The notes below the pieces were generated by a model, which had not been told where the DNA came from, searched no databases, and saw only the letters and a list, made by a program, of their open reading frames with translations. Both the position numbers and the translations under genes were made by a program. From Pictodentalium vernedei (lineage: Eukaryota; Mollusca; Scaphopoda; Dentaliida; Dentaliidae), in the NCBI GenBank assembly GCA_031216915.1, contig CM062296.1, positions 792,376,823 through 792,440,822 of the forward strand: a stretch of DNA of 64,000 nt, read 5' to 3'. Of the stretch, positions 23,380 through 35,262 are shown piece after piece (within the stretch, counting starts at the first letter, position 1; each line of letters begins with the position of its first letter).

Positions 23380-24560
23380 GTGATATGGTAGAAGTGGTCT
23401 TTATCTATGTTGGTATACTATTAGCCCTGAGCCTTCATATTATCCTATGTCAGCTAAAGCAAGGTCAAGCAGTATTGTGGGGATGGGGGTCATGCATGGT
23501 CGGCCAGTGCGGTATTGCGAGATAGTCGTTGGTGGTTTAGATTGGCAGTATAGGATGAATGGTCTGTAGGCCTATTACACCCTTAGTACTATTAACCTAC
23601 CTAATCATTTGTATTATCTTATGGCTGGTATTGGCAGTCCGTAATGCTAGGTCAGGCAGTATTATAATCGTTTGTTTAGAACTGGGGCATAAGATGCATT
23701 GTATATACCGCTGTAGGTCCCCTGTTAGCTCTCGGTATTATTAACCAACCGATTGCTTTGTATTATTCTATTACTGGTATAGGTAGTACGTTATGGCTGG
23801 TCAAGTGGTATGGTGGAGTGGGGGTGGGGGTAATGCCTGGCAGTATAGTATGGGCGATATATACCTCTGTGGGCCCCGCGAAAGCCATTGGTACTACTAA
23901 TCGACGTAACACTTTATGTGACTGGTCTAGGTAGTATGTAAGACCAGACGATATTGTGGGCGCGGGGGGGGGGGGGGGGGAGTGGTGGTGTAATGCATGG
24001 TAGTTTAGTGTGGTAGTATACGATGTACGCTTTGTACCCCTACAGGTCCCATGTTAGCCCTTAGTACTATTAATCCACCTGATGCTTCATGTTATCCTAT
24101 GACTGGTATAGGTAGTATTCGATGCTAGGCACAGGGGTATTGTGGGTAGGAGTAATGCCTGATAGTTTAAAACGGTAGTATAGTATGGGCGGTATATACC
24201 CCTACTCCCCCTGATAGTGCTTGGTACTATTAACCAACCGATTGCTTTGTTTTATTATATGGCTGGTATATGTAATACGTTATGGTAAGTCTAGTGATAT
24301 TGCGGGGTGGGGATAATGCTTGGTAGTTTAGAACGGTGGTATAGCATAGGCTGTACATACCCCTGTAGGTCTCTTGTTGGCCCTTGGTACTACTGATCCA
24401 TCAGGTGGTTCATATTATCAAGCGGTATTCTGGGTGGGGTTAATGCCTGGTAGTACAGAACGGCGGCAGAGTATTGTTGGTATATTCCCCTGTAGGTCCT
24501 ATCTTAACCGTTGATAGTATTAACCTACCGAATGCTTTGTATCATCCTGTTACTGGTGAG
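23380..24560 (+). repeat. About 170-bp tandem repeats in arm and interior
   Basis: Consecutive diverged units with GGTATA, CTTAGTACTATTAA and GTAATGCATGGTAGTTTAG-like blocks. Part lies in the left arm, part in the spacer. A G tract interrupts at about 23963-23980. Confidence 0.7.
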
Positions 24561-24949
24561 GTGGTACGTAATACTAGTAGTTTCTACCCTATTCCGAGAA
24601 CCCTTGTTCTTGTTTCAGTTATCCAGATCATCCAATCAGTTCACTTTAAGGAAGCTGATTAGCCAATCAGATTGCTTCATTTCCTGTAATTTATACATAT
24701 CCACACAAAGTTATCTCCCTTGGTATAACAAAAGCTTATTTCATTCCTAAACCCTAGAATCTACCAAGTAGTTACTGATAAGTCATTACTCGAACGACTC
24801 GAATCCCATCGAGCAAATGAGCTATCGAGCAATTGCTCGTTCGAGTGACTCGCATATACGACTTTTAGCCTCATTTCGGTATTTGAGGATACCTTTGGCC
24901 TGGTATTGTATTATTTGAGGATACCTATCGAGGATACCTTCTGATGAAT

Positions 24950-25560
24950 CCCTTTTTTGTTGTGTGAGGCCATGAGGGCCATGAGAAAATCCCTCACTGA
25001 GATCTAATTTACTATCCTTCTTAGCCTCATTTCGTTTGAGGCCATGAGGGCTATGATAAAATCCCTCAATGAGTTCTAATTTACTACCCTCTTAGCCTCA
25101 TCTCGGTTTTTAACAGCCATATCCCGTGGTACCTCAATTTAAGCACCCTTTTTGGAAAACGTCTGGCCTTCGGCACTCCTTTTTTGTCGTATGAGGACAT
25201 GAGGGCTATGTAAAAGCCCTCAATGAGGCCTCATTTACTATCCCTCATAGCCTCATTTTCTTCTGAGGGCATGAGGGCCAGAAAAAATCCCTCAGTGAGG
25301 CCTCATTTACTATCCCTCTTAGCCTCATCTCGGTATTTAACAGCCGGCACCCCAATGTTGGCACCCCTTTTTGGAAAACATATGGCCCTCGGCACCCCTT
25401 TTTGTCGTATGAGGCCATGAGGGCTATGTAAAGGCCCTCAATGAGGCCTCATTTACTATCCCTCGTAGCCTCATTTTCTTTTCAGGGCAAGCCCTCAATG
25501 AGGCCTCATTTACTATCCCTTATAGCGTCATTTTCTTTTGAGGGCATGAGGGCCATGAAA
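24950..25560 (+). repeat. GAGGCCATGAGGGC tandem array in the element core
   Basis: Five or more irregular units of TGAGGCCATGAGGGCTATG, AAGCCCTCAATGAGGCCTCA and TTACTATCCCTC. Each unit can itself fold back (GAGGGC against GCCCTC). Non-coding. Confidence 0.8.
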
Positions 25561-26779
25561 AATTCTCTACTAAACTACTATGCATTACACACCCCCCTCC
25601 CCCACAATAACGTCTGGTCTTACATACTACCTAGACCAGTCACATAAAGTATTAGGTCGATTAGTATTACCAATGGCTTTCGGGGGCCCACATAGGTATA
25701 TATCGTCCATACTATACTGCCGTTCTATACCACCAGGCATTACCCCCACCCCCACTCCACAATACCACTTGACCCGCCATAACGTACTACCTATACCAGT
25801 TATATAATAATACAAAGCAATTAGTATTACCAATGGCTTTCGGGGCCCACATAGGTATATATCGTCCATACTATACTGCCGTTCTATACCATCAGGCATT
25901 ACCCCCACCCCCACTTCACAATACCACTTGACCCGCCATAACGTACTACCTATACCAGTTATATAATAATACAAGGCAATCGGTTGGTTAATAATACAGA
26001 GGACTAACAGGGGGGGCCTACAGCGGTATATACAATGCATCCTATGCCCCAGTTCTAAACAAACGATTATAATACTGCCTGACCTAGCATTACGAACTAC
26101 CAATTTCAGCCATAAGATAATACGAAAGATTTGGTAGGTTAATAGTACTAAAGGGGTAAAAGGCCAACAGACTTTTCATCCTATACTGCCAATCTAAACC
26201 ACCAAGGATTATCTCGCAATACCGCACTGGCCGACCATACATGACCCCGACCCCACAATACTGCTTGACCTAGCTATAGATGACATAGGCTATTATGAAG
26301 GCGCAAGGGCTAATAGTATACCTATATGGATATACACCACTTCTGCCATATCACCCAGCCCCTTTACGAGAAGTCCGACAACTACGACCCGAGAACGTTA
26401 TGTCAGATTGTATGGTGGGCAACAACGGTGGTCAACATCTCTACGACGTCGCGTGAGCATCATGACGTCACGGCGTCAATAGCAACGTCAACCGTTTCGC
26501 GAAGAAAAACTTTCAAGAAAACTCACCTTTCCCATTAATTTCCCATCACATGCCAATAATATATACCTATAGCCCTAGGTGTACATATATCACTATACAT
26601 ACCATAGCATACTATATATGCAGTACGTACACCTCTTGCCGGATCCAGCTGGATGGTGCCTACAATTTGCACCGGCAAAAGTTGCACCGGCAAAAGTTCG
26701 GTTTCTATGGGAATTTAACACTAGCTGCGCCGGCAAGAGTCCGGGTAATAAGGGTCGATCGGGTACATGCTATACTACT

Positions 26780-26785
26780 CATAAC
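26780..26785 (+). repeat. Right 6-bp target-site duplication CATAAC
   Basis: Identical to 22944-22949, directly outside the right terminus. Confidence 0.9.
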
Positions 26786-27129
26786 TCATAGATTAATGCG
26801 CAGGTCGACGTGTTATTTGTGCGCATTTCATGACAGGACTTCTTGTTTTAACTTATATTACGACACTACCAGTTTTATTGGTGGATGAGAGTCCACACAC
26901 AAGGCTTGTTTGACAGTGATTTCATTGCCTGAGAGAGTCGTCTTCCGCGCTTGGAGAGACCACCGGCCATCGGCGAGTAAGAGGCAACTCTCCCAGATAA
27001 CGATTTAGGGTAACAAAATCCAGATGGCTACACCTGAATTCGAACTCACATCGTTAGCGTTGGAAGGTTAGATGGCTCTGAGTTGTACCCCTAACCGACT
27101 GAGCCACCGAGGCCCTAATTTAGTATTAC

Positions 27130-27390
27130 AGTACGTGGAGAGTGGATTGTAACTAAATCACCCGCGGAGTGGAGTTACCACCCAAGCTATAACTTTCAAA
27201 TGTTGTACATATCTACAAAAACGCAAGCAATGTTTCAGTTAATGGACCTCCGGGTTTAACCCGGAGGTCCATTGGCTGAAACTTTGCTGGTCCTGGTTAT
27301 GCTTTGTAACAAATTTGCAATTGTTGCCCAGGTGGAATCTCCACTCTGCGGGTGATTTAGTGATAATACACTCTCCACGTACTGTAGATA
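27130..27390. mobile_element. Foldback element, ~260 bp
   Basis: ACAGTACGTGGAGAGTG at the left pairs with CACTCTCCACGTACTGT at the right, AAATCACCCGC pairs with GCGGGTGATTT inside, and the centre is the CCTCCGGG hairpin. A symmetrical miniature element with no coding capacity. Confidence 0.75.
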
Positions 27391-27399
27391 TCAGATGGA

Positions 27400-28040
27400 A
27401 AATATTAATTCTACTTATGTCTTAACATGGTTTATGATTTAGTTGATGTGTATTTTTAACCTTATTAACCCCTTGATAACTTTGTACGTGTTATTACGTA
27501 CGAAATCTGTTGTTTTATTTAACCCTTTGATACCTTTGTAAGTGGTAATACGTACGAAATCAAACAGCACGTTGATACGTTGTGGTCATTTGTTTTGTTA
27601 TTATTTTTCGATTTTTTAAAGTTTTAGCCTCAAATTCCTATTTTCTCCCGAATAGTGCTCAGTGATAACCGTTGAGCCAAATGTTATCGCAGCTTAAAAT
27701 ACTAATATAATCACCTTGTCAATACTTCTTAAGTCTTAAGTGGTTGAGAACAAGAAGCCACTATCAGGGCTTTCAAAAACGAGGATACCAGAGCAAAAGC
27801 CAACACTCTCCTTGCTTACATTTCATATTCAGTCAAACACAAATAATATTTTGTTTATATAAATTTGTTTTATTAAAAATTATTGGAGAGTGCCTGTGGG
27901 CACTCTCCAAAAAATTTGTAATAAAACAAGTTTTGAATAACAAATTCAGACCATCCAAAATAATCTAGCCCTAAATCAGATAATCACTAAAGTGAAAAAT
28001 ATCTGGTTATTTAAACAATAACATGATTTTGGAGGGCATT
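27400..28040. other. Non-coding, two TTAACC-type half repeats and a hairpin
   Basis: Direct repeats at about 27455 and 27517 share AACC..TTGATA and TACGTACGAAATC. A perfect hairpin TGGAGAGTGCC/GGCACTCTCCA lies at 27882-27908. No gene. Confidence 0.55.
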
Positions 28041-28044
28041 ATGA

Positions 28045-28185
28045 TTCGTGAGCGGCCCTGCATCGATGTTGAACAGCCCGAGGGTTTATTAAAGGCCCGA
28101 GACGAAGTCGAGGGCCGTTAATAAGCCCAAGGGCTGTTCAACATCGATGCAGGGCCGCTCGCGAACCATTATGCCCGACAACAAT
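28045..28185. repeat. Foldback palindrome with ~55-bp arms
   Basis: GAGCGGCCCTGCATCGATGT pairs with its complement ending at about 28162, with GAGACGAAGTCGAGGGCC at the centre. GC-rich compared with its surroundings. Confidence 0.8.
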
Positions 28186-28825
28186 CATGTTATTACTATT
28201 ATTACCACTACGTAATTTGTAATTTTACACATTTCCAAAATGATATCCCAGCAATCAAAAGACACAAAATTTAATAAAACGGAAACATTTTATTTGGGAC
28301 CACGTTTAAAAAAATTCCGTCTTCCACTTCCAGCGAGGGAGGTAATGCACGCAATAAAGATGACGAATCAGTTGCCATGGAAAATGGCTACAACTGACAA
28401 CATGGCCACGTGTCATTTGTTTCTGTTGCTGTCGATCAACAAGACCGCAACATGGCGAAAGCATCAACTTTTCCTTGCGAGTTCTCGCCTCATTTCTAAA
28501 TTTTCAATTCTAAAAGACGTCACGTGACAAGGGGCCGATAATGAATTTTGTTTTCCATTAGCGGCCCTCCTATCACGTGACTACCGAGCAATAGAGGATA
28601 TGATTGCCCGTTAAATCGACATTAATGCAGTAGGAAACGCCCTGCAAAGTGGTAATAATTGTACTTTTCGACGCTTGACGTTGCATTTTGAAAAATGTTG
28701 AAGAAACTGAATTCCCAATGACGTTTGAACGTCAGAATAATTAAAGTCTCAAACAGTTAAAGCGAAAACAATTATGACCTAATTGGAGTGATAATGTGTA
28801 TACACTTTTTGATAAGTTGTTTAAT

Positions 28826-29128
28826 ACCTTGATTGGGGTTTAACGTTGCTTTCAATAGCTAAACTATATCACAAAAATATCCCAGTTTTATTGGTAAAGG
28901 AGAGTCTGCACACAAGGCTTGTCTGACAGTGATTACATTGCCTGAGAGAGTTGCCAACCGTGTGCAACGAGACTACCGGCCATTGGGAGTAACTGGTAAC
29001 TCTCCCAGATAACGATTCTGGATTACAAATTCCAGATGAATGCACCTGGAATCAAACTCTTAGCGAAAGTGTCGAGAGATGAGACGGCTTGGAGTTGTAC
29101 CTCTAACCGTCTGAGCCACCGAGGGCCC
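28826..29128 (-). mobile_element. SINE family 2, intact copy
   Basis: The minus-strand head GGTGGCTCAGACGGTTAGAGG is tRNA-like; the body carries CTGGGAGAGTTACC and CTCTCAGGCAATG. It ends GGTTTAACGTTGC on plus near 28835. Used to recognise the split copy at 22216-27115. Confidence 0.75.
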
Positions 29129-29129
29129 T

Positions 29130-29985
29130 GAGTCGCAATGAAAGGAGCAAGTGTCAGTGTTGTATATTTCAGTAAATGTTCTGAAAGCGACACATTGTGA
29201 GTTTTAACTGTCATTTCACAGGTAGGAGAAAGTAACAATCGATATTTTGGTGACCTGCTTCTGTAATTTCTCTATAAGATCACATTCAAATGAAATAACT
29301 GTTTTAGTTTGATCTATTATCGAAAATTAACGTAAATGTTTAGGCAACACACCTATCCATAACGGGCTACAACCGTTATGGGGCCTGTCGGCCTTAAAAT
29401 TAACATTGATTCTCAATAACAGACCAGACTGAAATCGTTAATCCTTAATTACAAATATATGAAAGTACGCGTTTGATAATTACTTGCATTCTGATGAGAA
29501 AGAGCTTCATTATTTATTACAAACGTTTTTCCTGATATGTTTCCTGTCAAATGTTTTGATCATTTATTTTGAAAAATGCATTTTCATAATTTTTTACATA
29601 TTTTTGCAATTTATTTAGCTTTGGTGAGTAATGTTTCCCCATAAGTTACCATCAGGTAACTTACCAACATCGGTTAGCTTGGAACAGCACTTTTTGATAC
29701 AAATTTTGTCAATGAATGAAATCACATATGTCATAACATACTATACCCTACTTGTCAAAAGACTACTGTTTTAGTCTAATCTGTAAAAAAAAGCTATCTT
29801 ATTTCTGGTAATTACTTTAATAAAATGTTGTCAGGAAAAAAATTGCAGGCAGTGGAAAAAATGGGTTTTTCGAGCCCCAAAGCCACCCACCCACCCCGCA
29901 TTGTGAATGGAATTTATTTGCAGATCCCCCCCCCCCCCCACCACCCTGTAAGATATGAGAATATTTTGTAATTATTGGTTGTGGT
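29130..29985. other. Non-coding DNA, no supported gene
   Basis: AT-rich. A dispersed repeat edge with CCACCCACCCACCCC and a C tract lies at about 29875-29945. Nothing else recognised. Confidence 0.4.
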
Positions 29986-30236
29986 TTAACTCTTTCCCAA
30001 CCTAACGGCCAAAACCGGTCAGCGCTATTCAATGAAATCACTAATTAATTTTCATTATTTTTTCATTTTTTGTCTCAAAAACATAGGTTATGACCCCTCA
30101 TTGGAACGAGCTCGTCGAGCTCGTCCCAATGAGGGGTCATAATCTATATTTTTGGCACAAAAAATGAAAAGAAATTAGTTATTCAAGAATTTTGTTTGCA
30201 AGTGTCGTCTGTTTTTCATGTTAGGTAAAGGGTTAA
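29986..30236. mobile_element. TTAA MITE, subfamily A, copy 2 (arm-specific)
   Basis: TTAA at 29986-29989 and 30233-30236, with the GAGCTCGTCGAGCTCGT hairpin core at about 30108-30124. The paralogous empty site with a single TTAA is at 20205-20208. Confidence 0.85.
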
Positions 30237-30652
30237 TAAATAATGAGGTTATTACTTGTTTCATTTCATATCGGTAGAGATATCAGCACTCTGTGATTTC
30301 ACGCCTTCGACCTTCGGCTTCAGGCTGATATGAAGTTACATCGGGCAGATATTTCAGCCGATATAAAACTAACCAAGTAATAACCTTTAAATAGACCGTG
30401 ATTTGTGTTCATTGAGTCGATGAGTTGTTGTGTGTAATATATTGTTGGAAAGGGCTCTGGAAGCCCATTTGAATGGCGTTTTAGCTCGTGTTACTACATG
30501 TCCAAATTTAAGGAACACCAAGTGTTACCGATAGACAAATTAGATCATTCTAAAGGAAATGCAAAGAAATGAACACGGCAATTCTAGTATTTGTTATCTT
30601 GTCTGAGATCCAGGAATGAAGGCGCACGAAATATCGCTCACCGCTTATTTAT

Positions 30653-31458
30653 TTTTATTTAATGCTCAGGCATCAATTCACGCTGAAAAATTAAGTCATA
30701 TTCCCCTGTCGGTCGGCAAAACGAAATATCAAAATGATATTTAGAAATCGATATTTCATCGTAGGTTCGGATGACGAATCACATGTACTTTAAACGAGTC
30801 AGCACATCAGTAATGAATTCCAGAGTCCCAAATACAAACGAATTCGAATAATTGATAGTGACAGTGACTAAATCAATTCATTAAATCAGCGGTTTCAAAG
30901 TTTGACTTTCTCATTCACCTTCCAGCGAAAAGCCGAAATCACTTTCAAATTTCTTCAGTTCAACTTCACACGTCTTCAGTGCATTGAGTTCAAAAAAAAT
31001 AAAATGACGTGTCTTGTTATTGAAAATAAGAAAGTGGTGTTTTTTGTTATTGTTCTATTTCTTCGAAACACATTGCGATTATTTCAATTCGCCAGCCTTG
31101 GTAAATCGTAAAGTTAGGGGAGAAATAAGACGGGACTACATTTTGTGCGGATATTCACACATTCCAATGGTTGGAGTTTGGTTGTTGTAATTTTTGTATG
31201 GACGCCGGTTCGGCACATAAATTTTGCGCCTTAATGGCAAATAAAGGCCACAAATTGGAGAGTTTGTAGTCGTAGAGCATTAAATAAAAAGAAAATTCAC
31301 GAAAATTTGATGAATACCGAAAATATCTCGTTCGTGGCTACAAGAAATATGAGGATCTTCACTCGCGACTGCGTCGCTCGTGAAGATCCTCATATTTCTT
31401 TGTAGCCACTCACGAGATATTTTCGGTATTCATCAAATTTTCGTGAATATCCTCTATA
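30653..31458. mobile_element. Arm-specific ~800-bp insertion with central foldback
   Basis: The left arm is continuous here (around 19540-19550), so this segment is an insertion or was deleted on the other side. It contains a long palindrome at 31305-31445 whose arms include AAATTTGATGAATACCGAAA and CTTCACGAGCG-type sequence. No gene recognised. Confidence 0.6.
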
Positions 31459-31778
31459 TATTGAGTTAAACGAAACGCAAACTAAACACGGTTCGCACAA
31501 TTAGTACAGGCCAGATTTGTTTGTGCTCACAAATGGGCACTATTTGTCTGGCAAAAGAGGTTTTCTTGTGAGTACTGTTTCAGTAGTTCTGAATTATTGG
31601 AGAAACAATGGCAACTGTGAACTATTAATATTTCAACCATCTAATCAACATATAGCTGATCTGACATGAAATTCTATTACGTTACAACAATTGTCAACGT
31701 GGTGTTTATTTTTAATCATAAAATGCAGACTGGTATAGCTGCCGGGCAAGAAACTTAAGGAAGTCAAGTATCATGAGA

Positions 31779-32020
31779 TTAACACTTTGAATCCGAGAGG
31801 CCTCTGTTCCAGTCCGGGACCACGATACGCCATAATTGTGTTAATGTGGGTGCCTGTTTAGTGAATGTGTGGGTTTGACCAATGAATATGTTCAATGTGC
31901 ACCCCTAAGGCTGCACGTTGAAAATATTAATTGGGCTGCCCCGAAATAATGAAGACATACTTTTCCAACTGTTCTTATTGAACCGACCTGAACGATACCA
32001 TCAGAATTCAAGGCGCCAAG
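31779..32020. mobile_element. TTAA MITE, subfamily C, copy 3
   Basis: TTAACACTTTGAATCCG at the left and the AACGTGCAG/CTGCACGTT hairpin near 31895-31920. Orthologous to 18981-19220 by position. Confidence 0.75.
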
Positions 32021-32777
32021 TCTGGTGACTGAAAAATAAATATTCATGGTTGTCAGACATCAGTAACTTCCAAACGATTAGCCCCCCCCCCCCCCCCCCC
32101 CCATCATCCCCGCAAGTTACACTGCACGTTATCGACACAAAATGGTGATGAAACGAATCGGCATTTCTTCCGCAAGTTTCAAAATTGATTTTTCGAATAT
32201 TATTCTCCGAAAACGAATGGGTAACTTCGCAACACATAATTAGAAAAAACTGCAAGCGTTTCCGAAAGAAAAACTGTGAGCATTGTCTTGTGACCGACCG
32301 GCTTGACTACAGGTTCACACAAATATATTATTCTTGTTGAATCTCATTCGCAAATGGTCTAGACGGAATGCCCTCATTAGTAAATTTACTATACGACGAT
32401 GCCACCACACGAAAATCCCGGTCTCTGCCAAGCAGTTCAGACAATTGTTGCAATTCGGAATCAGTGAACCAAAATGAACATTGGAAAGGATCAAATCACT
32501 TGCAAACATGCTTGAGGAATTGACACGTACAATTATATACCAGTCACAATAGTAGAATTTTCGGCGTTGTTAAGACATCCGCCTCCATATTTCAACACTA
32601 ATCTGCGAACAATTAGCCAACGAATCTCATTGAAACACGACCCATCTAACAATTGTTTTATGCCAAATTGCATAATCAGTCAGTTAGTCGAATAACAGAA
32701 GTAAAGTTTTGATTATTTAGTTGCCGCTTCGCTGTTTTGTTTATTCATATATAAGTTGTACATCTAAAAGAGACATC

Positions 32778-33285
32778 ATGTATCGCACAGTGATTTGTCT
32801 GCTTGCACTGTCTTTAAACACGGAAGTAATTGTGTGTGAGACTACAACCACGGATTCTTTGAAGAATGAGTGTTCTATATTTAAAACCATGTACGACTTG
32901 AACTGGGACTTAAAGGTTTCTATTTCTGATTTAGAAGTTTGGAAGTCGGAAATGGTTAAACACCTTCAAGATATTGTTGCGGAAGAGAAAGTAATGAAAT
33001 CTAGGGTGGAAGAGTTGAACCAAAAAATACAAAGTCAAGCCAGATTTGAGGCACAGAAAAAAATGATCAACGAAGTCGATGATAAAGTAAAGGACGTGAA
33101 TGGAAGAATTGACAAACTTTCCTTAGAATTAGAAACTACACATTCAAATTCTGATAGAATGTTTGATGTCTTAAAATCAGATATAATCAGAAACATAACG
33201 CAAATTAGAAACAATCTTGAAAATCTGACAGAAACCTCTAACAGGCTTGCTAACTTGACGATGCGTCACCGCAACCCTATAACAG
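32778..33285 (+). CDS. First exon of secreted coiled-coil protein (right paralogue)
   Basis: ATG at 32778, 169 codons plus one base, ending at a GTAAG donor. Signal peptide MYRTVICLLALSLN followed by a charged coiled coil and NIT/NLT sequons, closely matching the left paralogue. Compared with it, four or five residues are missing near the QIQKRFDAQ equivalent. The donor phase (1) suits the EGF-like exon at 39105-39233. The intervening intron of about 5.8 kb contains viral block A and a SINE. Function unknown. Confidence 0.8.
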
Positions 33286-34288
33286 GTAAGTTAATTATTT
33301 CCTGTGGTATTCTGTCTTCATGTCTTCCACTTTCGAGCAAAAAAAACCAGACGTGATAGCCGTTAAATATGGAATATTCTGTAAGCATGATGTTTGTAAA
33401 GAGACGGTCGAATTATAATAAGTAGGGGTATATGGGGCATATCAGCGCATTTCACCACACACGAATCTTGTTGCACTAGAAAGTTAGGTGTGCCGAAAAA
33501 ATTGCGTTATTTTCGATTGAATTCTAATGATTTGTTCGATTCGATACCTCTGTCCCCCACGTCGTCACTTTCTCTTCGTTTTTAGTGGTGGTGGTCGTAG
33601 ATAAGGTGTCGTGTTTTCAACGTTCAATTTCTCTAACGTTTCTCTAACGTTTGAGTCACTTTCGACGGAGTTTATTAAAAATGTCTAAAAATTCACCGAT
33701 TTAAAAAATTCACCTTTTTTTAAAATTGGATACAAATCTCAGTGAAAAAGTCAATTTTTCATAATGTAACATCGACCTTGCAATCGGGGTGAATTGTTTC
33801 GAATTTCGATACTTTAGATTTGCAAGATTGTGACCAGAGGCAAGATTAGCACTGAGATTCCCATTGACAAAAATTCCCCAAAAAACATTGCGGTCGTAGA
33901 TTGAAGATGCGCGATCGAACATCGATTCCTGTGGGAAAAAGAGTCCGATTTGAGCGGTGAATTTTATATGGTACACTAGAACCCCCTGGCGATAATGTAA
34001 AAGGGTTTTTGGCATCCGAGTCTAAAAAATATGATGTGAGCTAGAACTCTCCCCCGGCAATAATGTAGAGAAGGGGTTTTTTTTGGCATGGAGAGAGAGA
34101 GAGGTCGGGATTGAAATGTGTGTGTGTGTGTGTGATATTATGAGTTGTGAGACGGATGATAAAAAATTGTTTTTTAAAATATATATATAAAACATTAAAA
34201 AAAATAAGAATACAAAAAGAAAAAATAACTGTTTTTATCATTAAAAAAAATAATAAAGTAAAATAAAATAAATAAAATAAATAAAACA

Positions 34289-35177
34289 ATGTTTCTGCAC
34301 ATCGGAGATTCGAAGCGAAAGGACGAGCAGGTTCGCGAATTAATACGGAATAAGGAGAATATTCAAGCACAGGATAGAGCCATGCAATTGGGAGAGATAG
34401 GATTGAGACGAGAGGCGACCAAGTTGTTCAAACCCGTCACTGAGGTTCAGGAACGAGCTAGGAAAGAGATCGTCGAGGAATTGAGACCCATAAAAGAAGG
34501 TTCTCAGAGGCTGACCGCTTCGATGCCCGGTAGTTTTACGCCGAGAAGCTTGTCTGGATTCACTCCGGAGAGAATCGAGACCGATTCAAGTACCGTCGAC
34601 AATAGCGACGCCTCGAGCAGTGTCAGATTTGACGATGATAGTAGTAATGAAAAAGATCTAATGTACGGATTTCGCCGCGAAGACGATAAAAATTTTGTGG
34701 ATAACACGGAAATATCGCGCGAAGACGATCAATTGATTGTTGGTCCGAACAGGTTCGAAATGACCGACGGACTGTATGAACTGCTCGCTTACCAGAAACC
34801 TATAGATTACACCGATGAGGATTATCAAAATTACGGAGACATTCTGGTTCAGACCCACGCCATGAAAAACAACAACGACCCCCAAAGAGACGAGACCGAA
34901 GGGTAGGAGAGGTTACAAGTGGAAGAACGTGGTGGAACCCGTAAGGATGGATACTGACCGATTCGTGAGATCGATGACTGGAAAGGGAATGACCGACACG
35001 ATATTTCTTCGGCGCGATCCCGATGCCTTGTCGGAGAGATTGAGATTGTTGATGGCTAGCAGAGAGGCTGGTAACAATGGAGTGGATATCGAGATAGTGA
35101 GCGTCTGCGACGAATTGTTGAGGCAGAAAGCCTTGACTAAGAAGGATTATCAAAAGTTGATGAATCGTTTGAAATAA
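34289..35177 (+). pseudogene. Conserved virion-type protein 1, block A copy (frameshifted)
   Basis: Starts MFLHIGDSKRK and runs 205 codons to a stop at 34906. Homology to the block B copy then resumes in another frame to 35177, so one small indel near 34893-34905 breaks the gene. The N-terminus is basic and coiled-coil-like with KPVTEVQERARKEIVEEL, the middle is Ser/Asp-rich and acidic, and the C-terminus holds YGDILVQTHAMK and LRLLMASREAGN. I recognise this architecture as recurrent in animal Polinton/adintovirus-like elements but know of no assigned function. It is followed closely by gene 2 and the ATPase. Confidence 0.7.
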
Positions 35178-35262
35178 TAAAATAGTTAGAGAAAAGAAGA
35201 ACAAACTATTAAGTAAATAAACAAACATATATATATATTAATAAAAAATAATAAAACAAAAA

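Larger units (their letters stand above)
22950..26779. mobile_element. Second miniature Polinton-like element with ~1.0-1.2 kb inverted repeats
   Basis: The element is 3830 bp with termini AGTAGTATAGCATG and complement, flanked by CATAAC. The left arm is 22950-about 23973 and the right arm about 25590-26779. The right arm is longer because a 160-bp unit starting ACCAATGGCTTTCGGGG is duplicated. Arms contain GC-rich CACCGGCAAAAGT blocks near the ends and about 170-bp tandem units further in. No viral genes. It shares internal blocks with the 3982-8495 element, including GTATTTGAGGATACC at 24880 and ATCAGATTGCTT at 24670, so the two are related families. Confidence 0.85.
22258..26851. mobile_element. 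TTAA-flanked element interrupting the SINE
   Basis: TTAA at 22258-22261 and 26848-26851 brackets inverted termini: AACTGGAAGTCCTGTCA against its complement near 26830-26847. It carries about 690 bp on the left and 60 bp on the right of a later Polinton-like insertion. No transposase gene recognised. Confidence 0.65.
22216..27115 (-). mobile_element. SINE family 2 copy split by nested insertions
   Basis: The tail-side piece (22216-22257, GGTGTTTAACGTCGCTTTC) and the main piece (26852-27115) join when compared with the intact copy at 28826-29128. The minus-strand head at about 27115-27030 is tRNA-like: GTGGCTCAGTCGGTTAGGGG and B-box-like GTTCGAATTC. It is interrupted by 22258-26851. Confidence 0.75.
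30180..33420. repeat. Inverted-duplication arm (pairs with 17335-20210)
   Basis: Readable partner of the left arm through exon 1 and its upstream region. It ends at 33420, exactly where the viral block begins. Confidence 0.85.

Noticed and set aside
23963-23980. G tract as a possible telomere-like repeat
   Set aside because: It is a pure homopolymer, not a telomeric unit such as TTAGGG, and sits at the inner edge of an inverted repeat.
32748-32755. TATATAAG as a TATA box of the right paralogue
   Set aside because: It is only 22 bases before the ATG, too close for a normal leader, and the left paralogue has a degenerate sequence there.
34041-34370. 109-codon minus-strand ORF upstream of block A genes
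   Set aside because: Composed largely of translated AT-rich and (GT)n low-complexity DNA opposite the true plus-strand gene.
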